DNA from: Pseudolysinimonas kribbensis
Lineage (GTDB): Bacteria; Actinomycetota; Actinomycetes; Actinomycetales; Microbacteriaceae
Reading direction: 5' to 3'
Length of the DNA stretch: 64,000 nt
Assembly: GCF_030161895.1 (NCBI RefSeq)
Contig: NZ_BSVB01000001.1
Coordinates: 3,410,001-3,474,000, forward strand
Positions 53,906 to 63,755 of this stretch are shown here, piece after piece. Both the position numbers and the translations under genes were made by a program. Below the pieces are notes generated by a model. It was not told the origin of the DNA and searched no databases. It saw only the letters and a program-made list of their open reading frames with translations. Position 1 is the first letter of the stretch; every line of letters begins with the position of its first letter.

Positions 53906-55603
53906 ATGTCGGCGGGGAGCGACGCGCCCCGTCGCGGCCGCGATCGCGCGCGGCTGCGACGGCGATCCTGGCGAGCCAGATGCTGGTCTCCGCCGCGGTC
54001 CTCGTCGTGGTCGTCGCGATCGTCGTCTTCGCACCGGAGGCCCTCACCCAGCCCGCGATCTTCGCCGGCATCGGCCTCGTCTTCGTGCTCACCGGCGTCG
54101 CGGCGATGGTGCCGTGGGACCTGATCTCGCGACAGTGGCGGGTGCTGATGCCGGTGCTGAACATCCTGGCGATCGGCGCGATCCGCGCGGCCGAGCCGCA
54201 ACTGGGCTCCGGTCTCATGATGGTCTTCCCGGTGATCTGGCTGGCCAGGTCGTTCGCGCTGGTCGAGGTGGTCGGCGGCACGAGCCTGGCGGTCGCCATG
54301 ATCTGGATCAGTCGCGCTCTCTCGCCGACCCCCTGGTCGTCAACGACTTCGCCTCCGTCGTGCTCCTTCCCATCACGCTCGGTTTCGTCTCGACCACGGT
54401 GTACGTCGCGGCGCGGCGCTCGCGCGCGCAGTCGGTGCTGCTGCGGCAGCATTCGCAGCTCATCGAGAACGCGCTGGAGCGAGCGCGCCAGCAGCAGCGG
54501 CTGCTCGACGAGGTGCTCAACACCGTCGACTTCGGCGTGCTGGCCTTCGACCGGAACGGCCAGGTCACCTTCGTCAACCGCACGCAGCGCCGGTGGCTCG
54601 ATGAGTTCGGCGAGCCCAAGACCGTGTTCGTGCATCGCGTCGTCTATCAGGCGGACCGAGCCACCCCTATCCGCAGCAGAACCGTCCGTTCGCCCGCGCC
54701 CTTGCGGGGCAGGAGTTCGACGGCCTCGTCATCTGGGTGGGCGACCCCGGCGGGCGCCGCGCCGCCTACTCAGTGGGATCGCGGGCGCTGCGTGACGCCC
54801 GCGGCGAATACCGCGGCGGCGTGGTCGTCGTCAAGGACGTCACCCGGGAGCTCGACGCCGTCCGGGCGCGGGACGATCTGGTGGGCTCGGTGACGCACGA
54901 GCTGCGCTCTCCGCTCACCTCGATCCTCGGGTATCTCGACCTCGTCCGCGACGCCGACCTCGACGACGAGACGCTCGAGCAGGTCGACGTGGCCGCGAGC
55001 AACGCCGAGCGACTGCTCGTGCTCGTCAACGACCTGCTGCGCGCCGCGAGCGACGCGGACAAGAACCTGCCGATGTCGTTCGTACGAGCCGACGTGGCGG
55101 AGATCGCCCGGGAGTCCGTCGCGTCGCAGCGCATCTTCGCCGAGGACCGCGAGGTCGAGCTCGAGCTCGATGTCCCGGCGTCCGCGACGGCGACGATCGA
55201 TCCGGTGCGCATCCGGCAGGTGGTCGACAACCTCGTCACGAACGCCATCAAGTACAACCGCGAGTGGGGAACGGTCCAGGTGTCGGTGCGCGAGACCGGC
55301 CCCGCGATCACCCTGGAGGTCCGCGACACCGGCCAGGGCATCCCGGACATCGACCTCGCCCGCATCTTCGACCGCTTCTATCGCACCAAGTCGGCCCGCA
55401 ACTCCACGACCGGCGGCACCGGGCTCGGCCTGGCCATCACGCGCGAGATCGTCCAGCGACATGGCGGCGACCTGTCGGTGGAGAGCGAGCTGGGGCTCGG
55501 CAGCACCTTCCGCGTCCGGATTCCGACCGAGCACGTCGCGCCGGATGCGCCAGATCGAGCCATCTCGGCATCCTCGATCGCCCGCCATGGAAAGGCAGCA
55601 TGA
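53906..55603 (+). CDS. Membrane sensor histidine kinase with PAS domain
   Basis: A 566-residue sensor kinase after correction. The N-terminus has about five or six membrane helices (about 25-165; 'MLVSAAVLVVVVAIVVFAP'), then a coiled coil, a PAS-like domain (about 205-320; 'VDFGVLAFDRNGQVTFVN'), the dimerisation H-box 'VGSVTHELRSPLTSILGYL' with the phospho-His, and a HATPase domain ('NLVTNAIKYNREWG', 'VRDTGQGIPDIDLARIFDRF', 'GGTGLGLAITREIVQRHGG'). Breaks near 53952, 54325 and in CCCC 54664-54667 are each fixed by one base. It overlaps the following GGDEF-like gene (ATGA). It is the likely partner of the OmpR-type regulator at 59440-60296, though the two are not adjacent. Confidence 0.88.
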
Positions 55604-56750
55604 AGCTCGACATCACCACCGTCGCCGCCGTCAGCGGGTTCATCGTGATCCTGTGCGGTGTGACGTTCGTGCTGAATACGACCCTGCGCCGCAACGACGC
55701 CGTGGGCCGGATCTGGAGCGTCGCGTTCGTGGCAGGCATCCTCGAGACGCTCGCGTACACGATCGAGGGGCTGCAGCCGTCGGCCTGGTGGGCGATCGCC
55801 GTCGGCAACGGGGCCTTCGTGCTCGCGATCGGGATGCTGTGGTCGGGCCACCGTGCCGCGAACGGACGTCGGCCGCTCACCGCGGTGCCGCTCGGCGTCG
55901 CGGCACTCGTCGCCGCCGCGGTGCTCGCGCGGGGGCGTCCGCCGGCATGTGGGCCGGCGCGGTCGAGATGTTCGTCGCGGCCGCGGTGCTCGCCGGCCTC
56001 GGATTCATCGAGACCCTCCGCGGGTGGCTCAGACGCAGCCTCAACGCCCGGATCGTCGGCATCGCGAGCCTCGTCATGGCGCTGTACTACGCCGCCCGCG
56101 CGGTGCTGCTGCCGCTGCTGGGCCCCTCGGACGCGGTCTTCTCCACGGGATTCGGACCGGCGGAGGCCACCCTCGTGAACCTCGGCCTGATCGTCCTCGG
56201 GACGGTGAGCCTCTCCATGCTCCAGATGGAACGCTTCCGGCGCCCTGGGCTGAACATCCCATCCGACTCGGAAGCCGACGGACTGCTCGCCGATGACCGA
56301 TTCCGGACCCTGGCGGAGGTCTGGCTGCGCCGGGCGATGCGCGACCAGACGACGATCGCGCTCGTGCTGGTCGAGCTCGCCAACATCGACGAGATCAACC
56401 TGGCCTTCGGGCGCGGGCTGGGGGACCACGCCATCCGGGTCATGGGACGGCTGGCGCTCGGCGACGCTCCCGCCGCGTCGCTGGTCGGACGGCTGAGCCG
56501 CCGGCGGTTCGCCGTGCTGTTCCCGATGGACGACGAGGACGACGCGCGCGTCGTCGCCGAGCGCATCAACGGAGACGCTCTCACCTCGCCGATCGACGAC
56601 GCGGACCGGTTCCGTGTCGCGACCTACATCGGCATCACCTCGACGCGAGCCGCCGGATCGCGCTACGACGAACTGCTCGAGACCGCCGAAGCCGTGCTCG
56701 ACCTCGCGATCGACTCCGGCCGCCCCGGCACGATCGAGTACGCGGCCTAA
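55600..56750 (+). CDS. Membrane protein with degenerate GGDEF domain
   Basis: A 383-residue protein after correction. Six or seven membrane helices occupy about 1-200. A C-terminal GGDEF-like domain (about 225-380) is recognisable from 'VLVELANIDEINLAFGRGLGDHAIRVMG' in shape, but the signature is changed: where G-G-D/E-E-F should be, the sequence reads Ser-Arg-Arg-Arg-Phe in 'LVGRLSRRRFAVLFPMD'. Diguanylate cyclase activity is therefore not expected; a sensory or scaffold role is more likely. One base is missing in the G run 55931-55935. It is coupled to the kinase upstream and ends tail-to-tail over the lipoprotein gene (CTAA). Confidence 0.8.
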
Positions 56751-57352
56751 CGCGCCGGGAAGGTCACGGTGACGCTGTCCGACGCGGTCTCCTTGGCGTA
56801 CGTCGACGAGCTGGCCCCGGTCTGCAGCAGCAGCTCGTAGACGATCGAGAAGGTCGCCGAGGTGGCCGACGGGGCGACGGGTGGCACGACGAAGGTCTGC
56901 GAGTAGCTGAACGGCTGCTTGATGAAGTACCCCGGCGGCACCGTCGACTGGTCGACCTGCGCCGCGGGAGCCGGGAGGGCCCCCTTCGGACCCCGCACCG
57001 TCGTCGTCATGGTCACCTTGCTCAGATACACGCCCTGGCCCACGTCGGTGCCGAGCGAGGCGACCGCGGTGAGGCTCAGCGGCTTGTTCGCGTCGGCGTA
57101 CCACCGGCCGATGTCGAGGGTCGAGAAGTAGGTGACGTCGAGCGTGATGTCGCCCGCCTTGAGGGTCCGCTTCGTGGAACCCGTCTGCAGGTCGTTGTGG
57201 ACGACGACGATCCGGGTCGACGTCGGCGACGGTGTCGCGCCTCCGGTCGCCGCTCCGCTTTGATCCCAGGGCGGTGTTCCGCACGCGGCGAGCGCCAGCA
57301 CGAGCGCCGAGCCAGCGGCGACCACGACGATCCCACGTCCCGTCCGCGTCAT
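56747..57352 (-). CDS. Putative lipoprotein, divergent from GT2 gene
   Basis: A 201-residue exported protein with a signal peptide and lipobox 'LALAAC'. The mature part has a Thr/Ser-rich linker, then beta-rich segments such as 'DITLDVTYFSTLDIGRWYAD' and 'SVTVTFPAR' at the end. I recognise no family. I choose ATG 57352 because it starts the signal peptide; an earlier in-frame ATG at 57487 would run through the intergenic repeats. Its promoter region contains the CTTG repeats shared with the GT2 gene, so it may be co-regulated. Confidence 0.7.
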   Translation of the reverse strand: MTRTGRGIVVVAAGSALVLALAACGTPPWDQSGAATGGATPSPTSTRIVVVHNDLQTGSTKRTLKAGDITLDVTYFSTLDIGRWYADANKPLSLTAVASLGTDVGQGVYLSKVTMTTTVRGPKGALPAPAAQVDQSTVPPGYFIKQPFSYSQTFVVPPVAPSATSATFSIVYELLLQTGASSSTYAKETASDSVTVTFPAR

Positions 57353-57382
57353 CCGGCACCCCCGTCCACGACCCCGCTGCGA

Positions 57383-57435
57383 CTTGATCCGATCTTGAGG
57401 TGATCTTGCCGGGGACCAGGCCCGGTCCTTGAGGT
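57383..57435. promoter_or_regulatory. 11-bp periodic CTTG repeats, candidate OmpR-family operator
   Basis: CTTGATCCGAT (57383), CTTGAGGTGAT (57394) and CTTGCCGGGGA (57405) follow each other with an exact 11-bp period, and a further CTTGAGGT lies at 57428-57435. Head-to-tail sites one helical turn apart are the usual target of OmpR-family dimers. The array lies 31-83 bases upstream of the lipoprotein start and 58-110 bases upstream of the GT2 start. Confidence 0.45.
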
Positions 57436-57492
57436 CGCTGCTGAACACTGACTGTAGCGGCCAGGGACAGACCCGGAACCGCGACACGGGGG

Positions 57493-58937
57493 ATGACAGA
57501 CATGACGGACACCATCGCGGCGCCCAAGGCGTACGTGACGCGGGTCGAGCCCGACGCCGACAACGACTTCATCGCCTCCGTCGAGGCTCTCAGCGTCCAG
57601 CGCGCCACCATCGGCTGCATCATCCCGGCCTACAACGAGGGGGAATCGATCGCCCAGGTGCTGGAGTCGCTGCTCGCGCAGTCACGCGTTCCCGACATGA
57701 TCCACGTGGTCGTGAACAACACCACGGATGACACCGTCGCCATCGCGAGCGCCTACGCCGGCCCGCACCGCGTCGTCAACGCCGCACGCGAGCAGTTCAC
57801 CGAGGTCTTCGTCCACGACATCGGCAAGAACCCCGACAAGAAGGTCGGCGCACTCAACTACGGCTTCGAGCTCGTCGAAGGCTGCGACTACCTGCTCGGC
57901 GTGGACGGCGACACGGTCGCCGACGCCGACGCGGTGCAACGCCTCGAGGAGGAGATCGTCAGCGACACGCGCATCGGCGGCATCTCGGCGATCTACACGA
58001 TCGACGACACCCGGATGTCCGGCATGGCGGGCTTCCTGGTCGCCGGCCAGCGCGCCCAGTTCGCGGCCTTCAACATGCAGAACATGCTGCGCGGACGCAA
58101 CATGGCGGTCCTCGGCGGTCAGTTCTCGATCTTCTCGATGAAGGCCCTGCACCAGGCCATGATCGACAACCACCAGTCCACGCCGTGGGTCAAGGACAGC
58201 GAGGTCGAGGACTCGCTCCTCTCGCTGCAGATCAAGAGCGCCGGATATCTCACCAAGATCAGCGCCCGCGCCCGCGCCGACGTCGGCGGCATGACCACGC
58301 TGCGCGGCCTCGATGCCCAGCAGGTCAAGTGGAACTTCGGAGCGATCGAGCTCATGTGGCCCGGTCAGCGCGGCGACACGAAGGGCCAGCCACTGCATCC
58401 GAACCTCCGCCTGCGCTGGCTCGAGAACCTGTCGATGCTCATCAACGGCGTCACGCGTCTGCTGTTCGTCCTGCTGCTGGTGGGGTCGCTGTCGATCCAC
58501 GCGTTCGTGTTCGAGCCGATCTGGCTGATCGCGCCGGCCGTCGCGATCCTGCTCAACCTGCGCATCGCGCTGTCCATGCACCGGCGCGACGCGAAGGACA
58601 TCCTGTTCGCCGCGCTGTTCGTCCCGTCGGAGATCTACATGTGGATCCGGCTGGGCCACTTCGTGCGGGCGTGGAGCAAGTTCCTCAGTCGCAAGCAGGT
58701 CGACAACTGGGCCGCCCAGGCCAAGGCGGAGCGCGGCTCCGGCAGCGCGTTCATCGCGCCGGCGGTCATCGCCGTGCTCGTCATGGCCGTGCTCGTGCTC
58801 GGGTGGTTCCTGCTGCCGGTGATCATCCAGTCGTCGATCCTCTGGGTCGGCTGGCCGATCCTGGGGTCATCACCGCCGTCCAGACGGTCGGGATGCTGTT
58901 CAAGCTCCTGCGCCGCCAGCGCGGATACCGGGTGTGA
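57493..58937 (+). CDS. Processive-type family 2 glycosyltransferase, membrane-bound
   Basis: A 481-residue GT2 after correction, likely making an exported beta-linked polysaccharide from a nucleotide sugar. The soluble GT-A domain (about 35-280) has 'IIPAYNEGESIAQVLESLL', 'VGVDGDTVADADAV'-like D-G-D written in the sequence as LLGVDGDTVADA, the acceptor/base region 'KDSEVEDSLLSLQIKSAGY' (E-D), and 'DAQQVKWNFGAIEL', a Q-x-x-K-W form of the processive Q-x-x-R-W motif. Four or five membrane helices follow. One G is missing in 58863-58866; repair gives 'ILGVITAVQTVGMLFKLL'. ATG 57493 touches GGGGG; ATG 57502 has better spacing and may be the true start. No N-terminal helices or PilZ domain. Confidence 0.86.
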
Positions 58938-59311
58938 CCGCCATGACCTACATGCACATCGACGAGGCGATCGTCGTGCGACTCCTGCGGGAGCTCGCGG
59001 GCGACGTCCCGGCCGGCGTGCGCTTCCTGACCGACTTCGTTCGGGCGTGGGAGGGCCGGGTCGCCCGGCTCCTCGACGCGGCCGAACGACGTGACCCCGA
59101 GGACGTGACCACCGTGTTGCTGAGCGTTCGCACTGCGAGCGGGATGCTGGGAGCCACGGCTCTGTCTTCGGCCGCGAGCGATCTGGAGCACCGGATCGCC
59201 GCAACCCACCAGGTGGACGGACCCGCCGTCCGGCGACTCGTGGAGGTGGGCACCGCCTCCTGCCACGAACTGGCCGACCTGGCCCACCGACTGGAGGCTG
59301 CGCCCGCCTGA
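58934..59311 (+). CDS. Hpt-like protein lacking the phospho-accepting histidine
   Basis: A 125-residue all-helical protein resembling histidine phosphotransfer (Hpt) domains. The motif that normally reads x-H-x-L-K-[GS]-x-[SA]-x-x-L-G-A appears as 'VLLSVRTASGMLGATAL', with Leu at the histidine position but the L-G-A end kept. It is followed by 'SSAASDLEHRIAATHQV', matching the last Hpt helices. Phosphotransfer is therefore not expected by the classic route; it may bind a receiver domain or the GT2. GTG 58934 overlaps the GT2 stop (GTGTGA), so the two are translationally coupled. Confidence 0.65.
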   Translation: MTAMTYMHIDEAIVVRLLRELAGDVPAGVRFLTDFVRAWEGRVARLLDAAERRDPEDVTTVLLSVRTASGMLGATALSSAASDLEHRIAATHQVDGPAVRRLVEVGTASCHELADLAHRLEAAPA

Positions 59312-59326
59312 GAACCCGATCCGTTC

Positions 59327-59366
59327 GCCGCGACCCCCGACGCGGCCCGCCGAATCTAGACGGCGG
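59327..59366. terminator. Twin hairpins between Hpt-like and response regulator genes
   Basis: GCCGCG/CGCGGC (59327-59346) and CCGCCG/CGGCGG (59347-59366, loop AATCTAGA) lie side by side in the convergent gap 59312-59439. They probably terminate transcription from both sides. No T tract is present. Confidence 0.45.
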
Positions 59367-59439
59367 TGACGACTTCCATCCCCCTGGGTCGTCGGACGGA
59401 GCTCAGGCGGGGCGGCCTCCCGTCAGCGTCCTCCGGACG

Positions 59440-60296
59440 TCAGTCGTCGGCGGCGGTGAGGCGGTATCCGACGCCGCGCACGGTCTCGATCCAGCGTGGC
59501 GTGGCGGAGCTCTCACCGATCTTCTTGCGCAGGTTGCCCATGTGCACCTCGATGCCGCGCTTATCCGCCTCGCTCACGAAGTGGCTCGTCACGTAGCTCT
59601 CGCCGCGCAGCAGGAGCGCCAGATCCGCCTTCGTGCGCACCCGCCGACCCGACTGCATGAGCGCGGCGAGCAGCTCGAACTCCGACCGGGTCAGCGGGAT
59701 CTCCTCGTCGTCCACGCGCACGATATGCATCGGCAGGTTGAGCCGGAGGCCGTTGTGCTCGATCCAGCCCTCTGCATCGTCCCGCACAGCCGATCCCGAC
59801 GCGACGGGCGTCCCGTCGGTCTCGGCGCCCGGCTGCACCGGTTCGGTCGACGCGTCGTCAGCGGGGAGAGCGCGGAGGATCCGGCGACCGAGGCCGGGTC
59901 GTCGGGGGAACCGAGCGTCCGCGGACGCCGCAGCATCGCCTCGATCCGAGCGCGCAGTTCGCGGGGCCGGAACGGCTTGGTGATGTAGTCGTCGGCGCCC
60001 GCCTCCAGCCCCTGCAGGGTGTCGATCTCCTCGTCGAGAGCGGTGAGCATCACGATGTAGGTGGAGCTGAAGGCCCGGATCCGCTTCGCGGTCTCGAAGC
60101 CGTCGATCCCGGGCATGTTGACGTCGAGGGTCGTGACGGTCGGGCTGAACGCGCGCACCGCCTCGATCCCGTCCAGCCCGTTCGACCGGGCGACGACCTC
60201 GAATCCGCCCTGGGTGAGGACGGTCTCGAGCAGGTTGCGGATGTCGTCGTCGTCCTCGATCACCACTGCCACCCGACGTGCGTCGCGTTCGGCCAT
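59440..60296 (-). CDS. OmpR-family response regulator
   Basis: A 285-residue response regulator after correction. The receiver domain (about 8-125) has 'VVIEDDDDIRNLLETVL', the phospho-Asp in 'VTTLDVNMPGIDGFETAK', and 'DYITKPFRPREL'. A linker of about 55 residues precedes a winged-helix DNA-binding domain ('IPLTRSEFELLAALMQSGRR', 'VHMGNLRKKIGE', 'IETVRGVGYRL'). One base is missing in the plus-strand GGGG 59863-59866, in the linker. ATG 60296 has AGGAGGAG at 6-base spacing, located in the end of the GH6 gene. It is probably co-transcribed with GH6, and a candidate binder of the CTTG repeats at 57383-57435. Confidence 0.9.
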
Positions 60297-60297
60297 C

Positions 60298-61266
60298 TCA
60301 GTCTCCTCCTGCGATGAGCGCTCGCGCGCCATCCGGCCACCATCGCCCGGCCGCCGGACCGCCGTTGCAGGCGCCGTCGCTCTCGCCCGGGTTCTTGACC
60401 CACAGCGTCGCATCCAGGTGCGTTCGATCCTCGACGACGCGCGGCGGGTCGCCGAGCCCGCGACCGGGCGGATTGCACCACGCCTGGTCGGGCGCGGGCC
60501 CGTTGCCGTTGCGCGAGGTGTCGATCACGTAGTGCGCGCCGCCCAGCGCGGCGCTGATGGCCTCGTCGTACCTGCGCTCCGCGGCGGTCGTCTCGAAGTT
60601 GGAGACGTTGCTCGCGAACCCGCGCACCCGGTCGACCCCGGCATCCCGGAGCAGGCCAGCCATGAGCGCGGGATCGAGCCAGCCGGAGTGACCCGCGTCC
60701 AGATAGACGACGGCGCCCGTCGGGGCGAGCAGACCGACCGCGTCGCGCAGCTGCGCCACCCGCGCCGACCGATCGTGGCACTCGGCGGTGAGGGCGAGCG
60801 CATCCGGTTCGACGACGACGAGGGTCTGCGCCGTCAGCGAGCGTGCGATGGCCCGGAGCCAATCGCGGTATGCGGCGTCATCCGCCGTTCCGCCGGCGGA
60901 CTCCTGCGCCTGGCAATCGCGGTGCGGGATGCCGTAGACGACGAACACGGGCCACTCGCCTCCGCGCCGGGCGGCATCCACGATCCCACCGACGTATCCG
61001 CCCACCTCGGACGCACCATGCGCCTCCGGGGTCAGCCAGATCGCGGCGGGCTCACGGCCGATCGGGCCGAAGGAGGGATCGCGACGGGCGGCGAGCGCCG
61101 CGCTCGAGGCGGGATCGACGTAGAACCGCGCCTCATGCAGCGGATTGGCGGAGGTCGCGCGCGGCACCGTCGCGGAGAAGACCGCGACGCCGGCGAGCCC
61201 GAGGAGAACGGCCGTCAGCACGCCGATGACGAGGCCGACCGCGACCCGACGGGGCGTCTCGGTCAT
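60298..61266 (-). CDS. Glycoside hydrolase family 6 (beta-1,4-glucanase/cellobiohydrolase type)
   Basis: A 322-residue GH6 enzyme that is expected to cleave beta-1,4-glucan. An N-terminal hydrophobic segment ('VAVGLVIGVLTAVLLGLAGV') makes it secreted or membrane-anchored. The catalytic-acid region is 'TLVVVEPDALALT', and 'YVIDTSRNGNGPAP', 'CNPPGRGLGDPP' and 'LWVKNPGESDGACNGGP' are the classic C-terminal GH6 blocks, including the Asp of the base region. There is no carbohydrate-binding module, so it is a compact form. It lies just upstream of the response regulator (2 bases) and 57 bases after bioY. Its grouping with a GT2 recalls the CslA/CslZ pairs of Streptomyces. Confidence 0.88.
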   Translation of the reverse strand: MTETPRRVAVGLVIGVLTAVLLGLAGVAVFSATVPRATSANPLHEARFYVDPASSAALAARRDPSFGPIGREPAAIWLTPEAHGASEVGGYVGGIVDAARRGGEWPVFVVYGIPHRDCQAQESAGGTADDAAYRDWLRAIARSLTAQTLVVVEPDALALTAECHDRSARVAQLRDAVGLLAPTGAVVYLDAGHSGWLDPALMAGLLRDAGVDRVRGFASNVSNFETTAAERRYDEAISAALGGAHYVIDTSRNGNGPAPDQAWCNPPGRGLGDPPRVVEDRTHLDATLWVKNPGESDGACNGGPAAGRWWPDGARALIAGGD

Positions 61267-61322
61267 GCCGTCGCCCTCGTCACGCCGAAGCGCCCACCGT
61301 GCACCGCCCCCCCGTAGGTCGC

Positions 61323-61930
61323 TCAGGCCGAGCGATGGTTCTCGGCGCGGTCGCTCATCCTCCAGGCGAGGGGCAGGATCACCCCGGCGACCGCGGCCTT
61401 GATGGCGTCGCCGAGCAGGAAGACCAGGAGCCCGTTCTGGAGCGTGAAGCCGACCGGGTCGGCCTGGTGCACGCCGACGGTCAGGTAGAGCCAGGGCAGT
61501 CCGAACAGGTACATGACGGCGGAGCCGGCCAGGAAGGCGACGACGGTGCCGTACCAACGGCGGTCCCAGCGGCGCGCGGCGAGCCAGCCCACCAGTCCGG
61601 CCGCGAACAGGAACCCGACGATGTACCCCCGGAGGCCAGTGCGAACAGACTGCCGTGGGCGCCGCCCGTGAAGATCGGCAGTCCGGCCACACCGAGCACG
61701 AGATACAGCGCCATCGACAGCGCGCCGCGCACCGGCCCGAGGGCCGCACCCACGAACAGGACCGCGAACGTCTGACCCGTGATGGGTACCGGCCACAACG
61801 GAATCGCGACCTGCGCCAGCAGCGCGACGAGGCCGGTTCCGCCGACCACGAAGATCGCGCTCGTGATCCACGACCGAGGGACCACGCGATCGGCGAGGAC
61901 GGGACGGCGGACGGGCGCTGCGATGGTCAT
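61323..61930 (-). CDS. bioY: Biotin transporter substrate-binding subunit BioY
   Basis: The S component of an ECF biotin transporter, 202 residues after correction. About six membrane helices. 'IPLWPVPITGQTFAVLFVGAALG' in its shorter core 'PVPITGQTFAVLFVGAALG' is the conserved biotin-binding region, and 'YLVLGVAGLPIFTGG' follows. One base is missing in the plus-strand C run 61626-61630; repair gives 'LASGGYIVGFLFAAGLVGWL'. BioM/BioN genes are not adjacent, so it may share ECF modules. A TAGCCT -10 lies 6 bases upstream of ATG 61930. Confidence 0.92.
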
Positions 61931-61936
61931 GCGGCT

Positions 61937-61942
61937 AGGCTA
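61937..61942 (-). promoter_or_regulatory. -10 element for bioY
   Basis: On the minus strand TAGCCT ends 6 bases before ATG 61930. No biotin-regulator operator is recognisable nearby. Confidence 0.45.
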
Positions 61943-62000
61943 GCGGGCTGGCCCACGTCGGCCTCATCAACCCTCCCCACCAAAGAACCGGAGTCCTTCT

Positions 62001-63593
<1,593 letters not shown>

Positions 63594-63599
<6 letters not shown>

Positions 63600-63753
63600 C
63601 GCGCCGCCGCTCCTGCGGCGCGCGGCCGCTGCGCGGGACGAGCGCGGTCGCCCCGCTTCGCTGGGTCAGTTAGCGCGCCGCCGCTCCTGCGGCGCGCGGC
63701 CGCTACGCGGGACGAGCGCGGTCGCCCCGCTTCGCTGGGTCAGTTAGCGCGCC
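63594..63753 (+). repeat. 74-bp tandem repeat with palindromes (two full copies plus 12 bp)
   Basis: Copies at 63594-63667 and 63668-63741 differ at one base, and a third start (AGTTAGCGCGCC) lies at 63742-63753. Each unit contains GCGCGCCGC and GCGGCGCGC as a perfect 9-bp stem with a 7-base loop, then a GC-rich tail ending CTTCGCTGGGTC. The first copy includes the ABC-F stop codon. The array fills the convergent gap up to the SURF1-like stop at 63756, and may end transcription from both sides. Confidence 0.9.
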
Positions 63754-63755
63754 AG

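Noticed and set aside
57493-58937. Calling the GT2 a cellulose synthase BcsA.
   Set aside because: It has no N-terminal helices and no PilZ domain, and its motif is Q-x-x-K-W; only a general processive GT2 assignment is supported.
59366-59596. Small plus-strand gene between the Hpt-like and regulator genes.
   Set aside because: It is antisense to the winged-helix domain of the response regulator, without ribosome site or domain.
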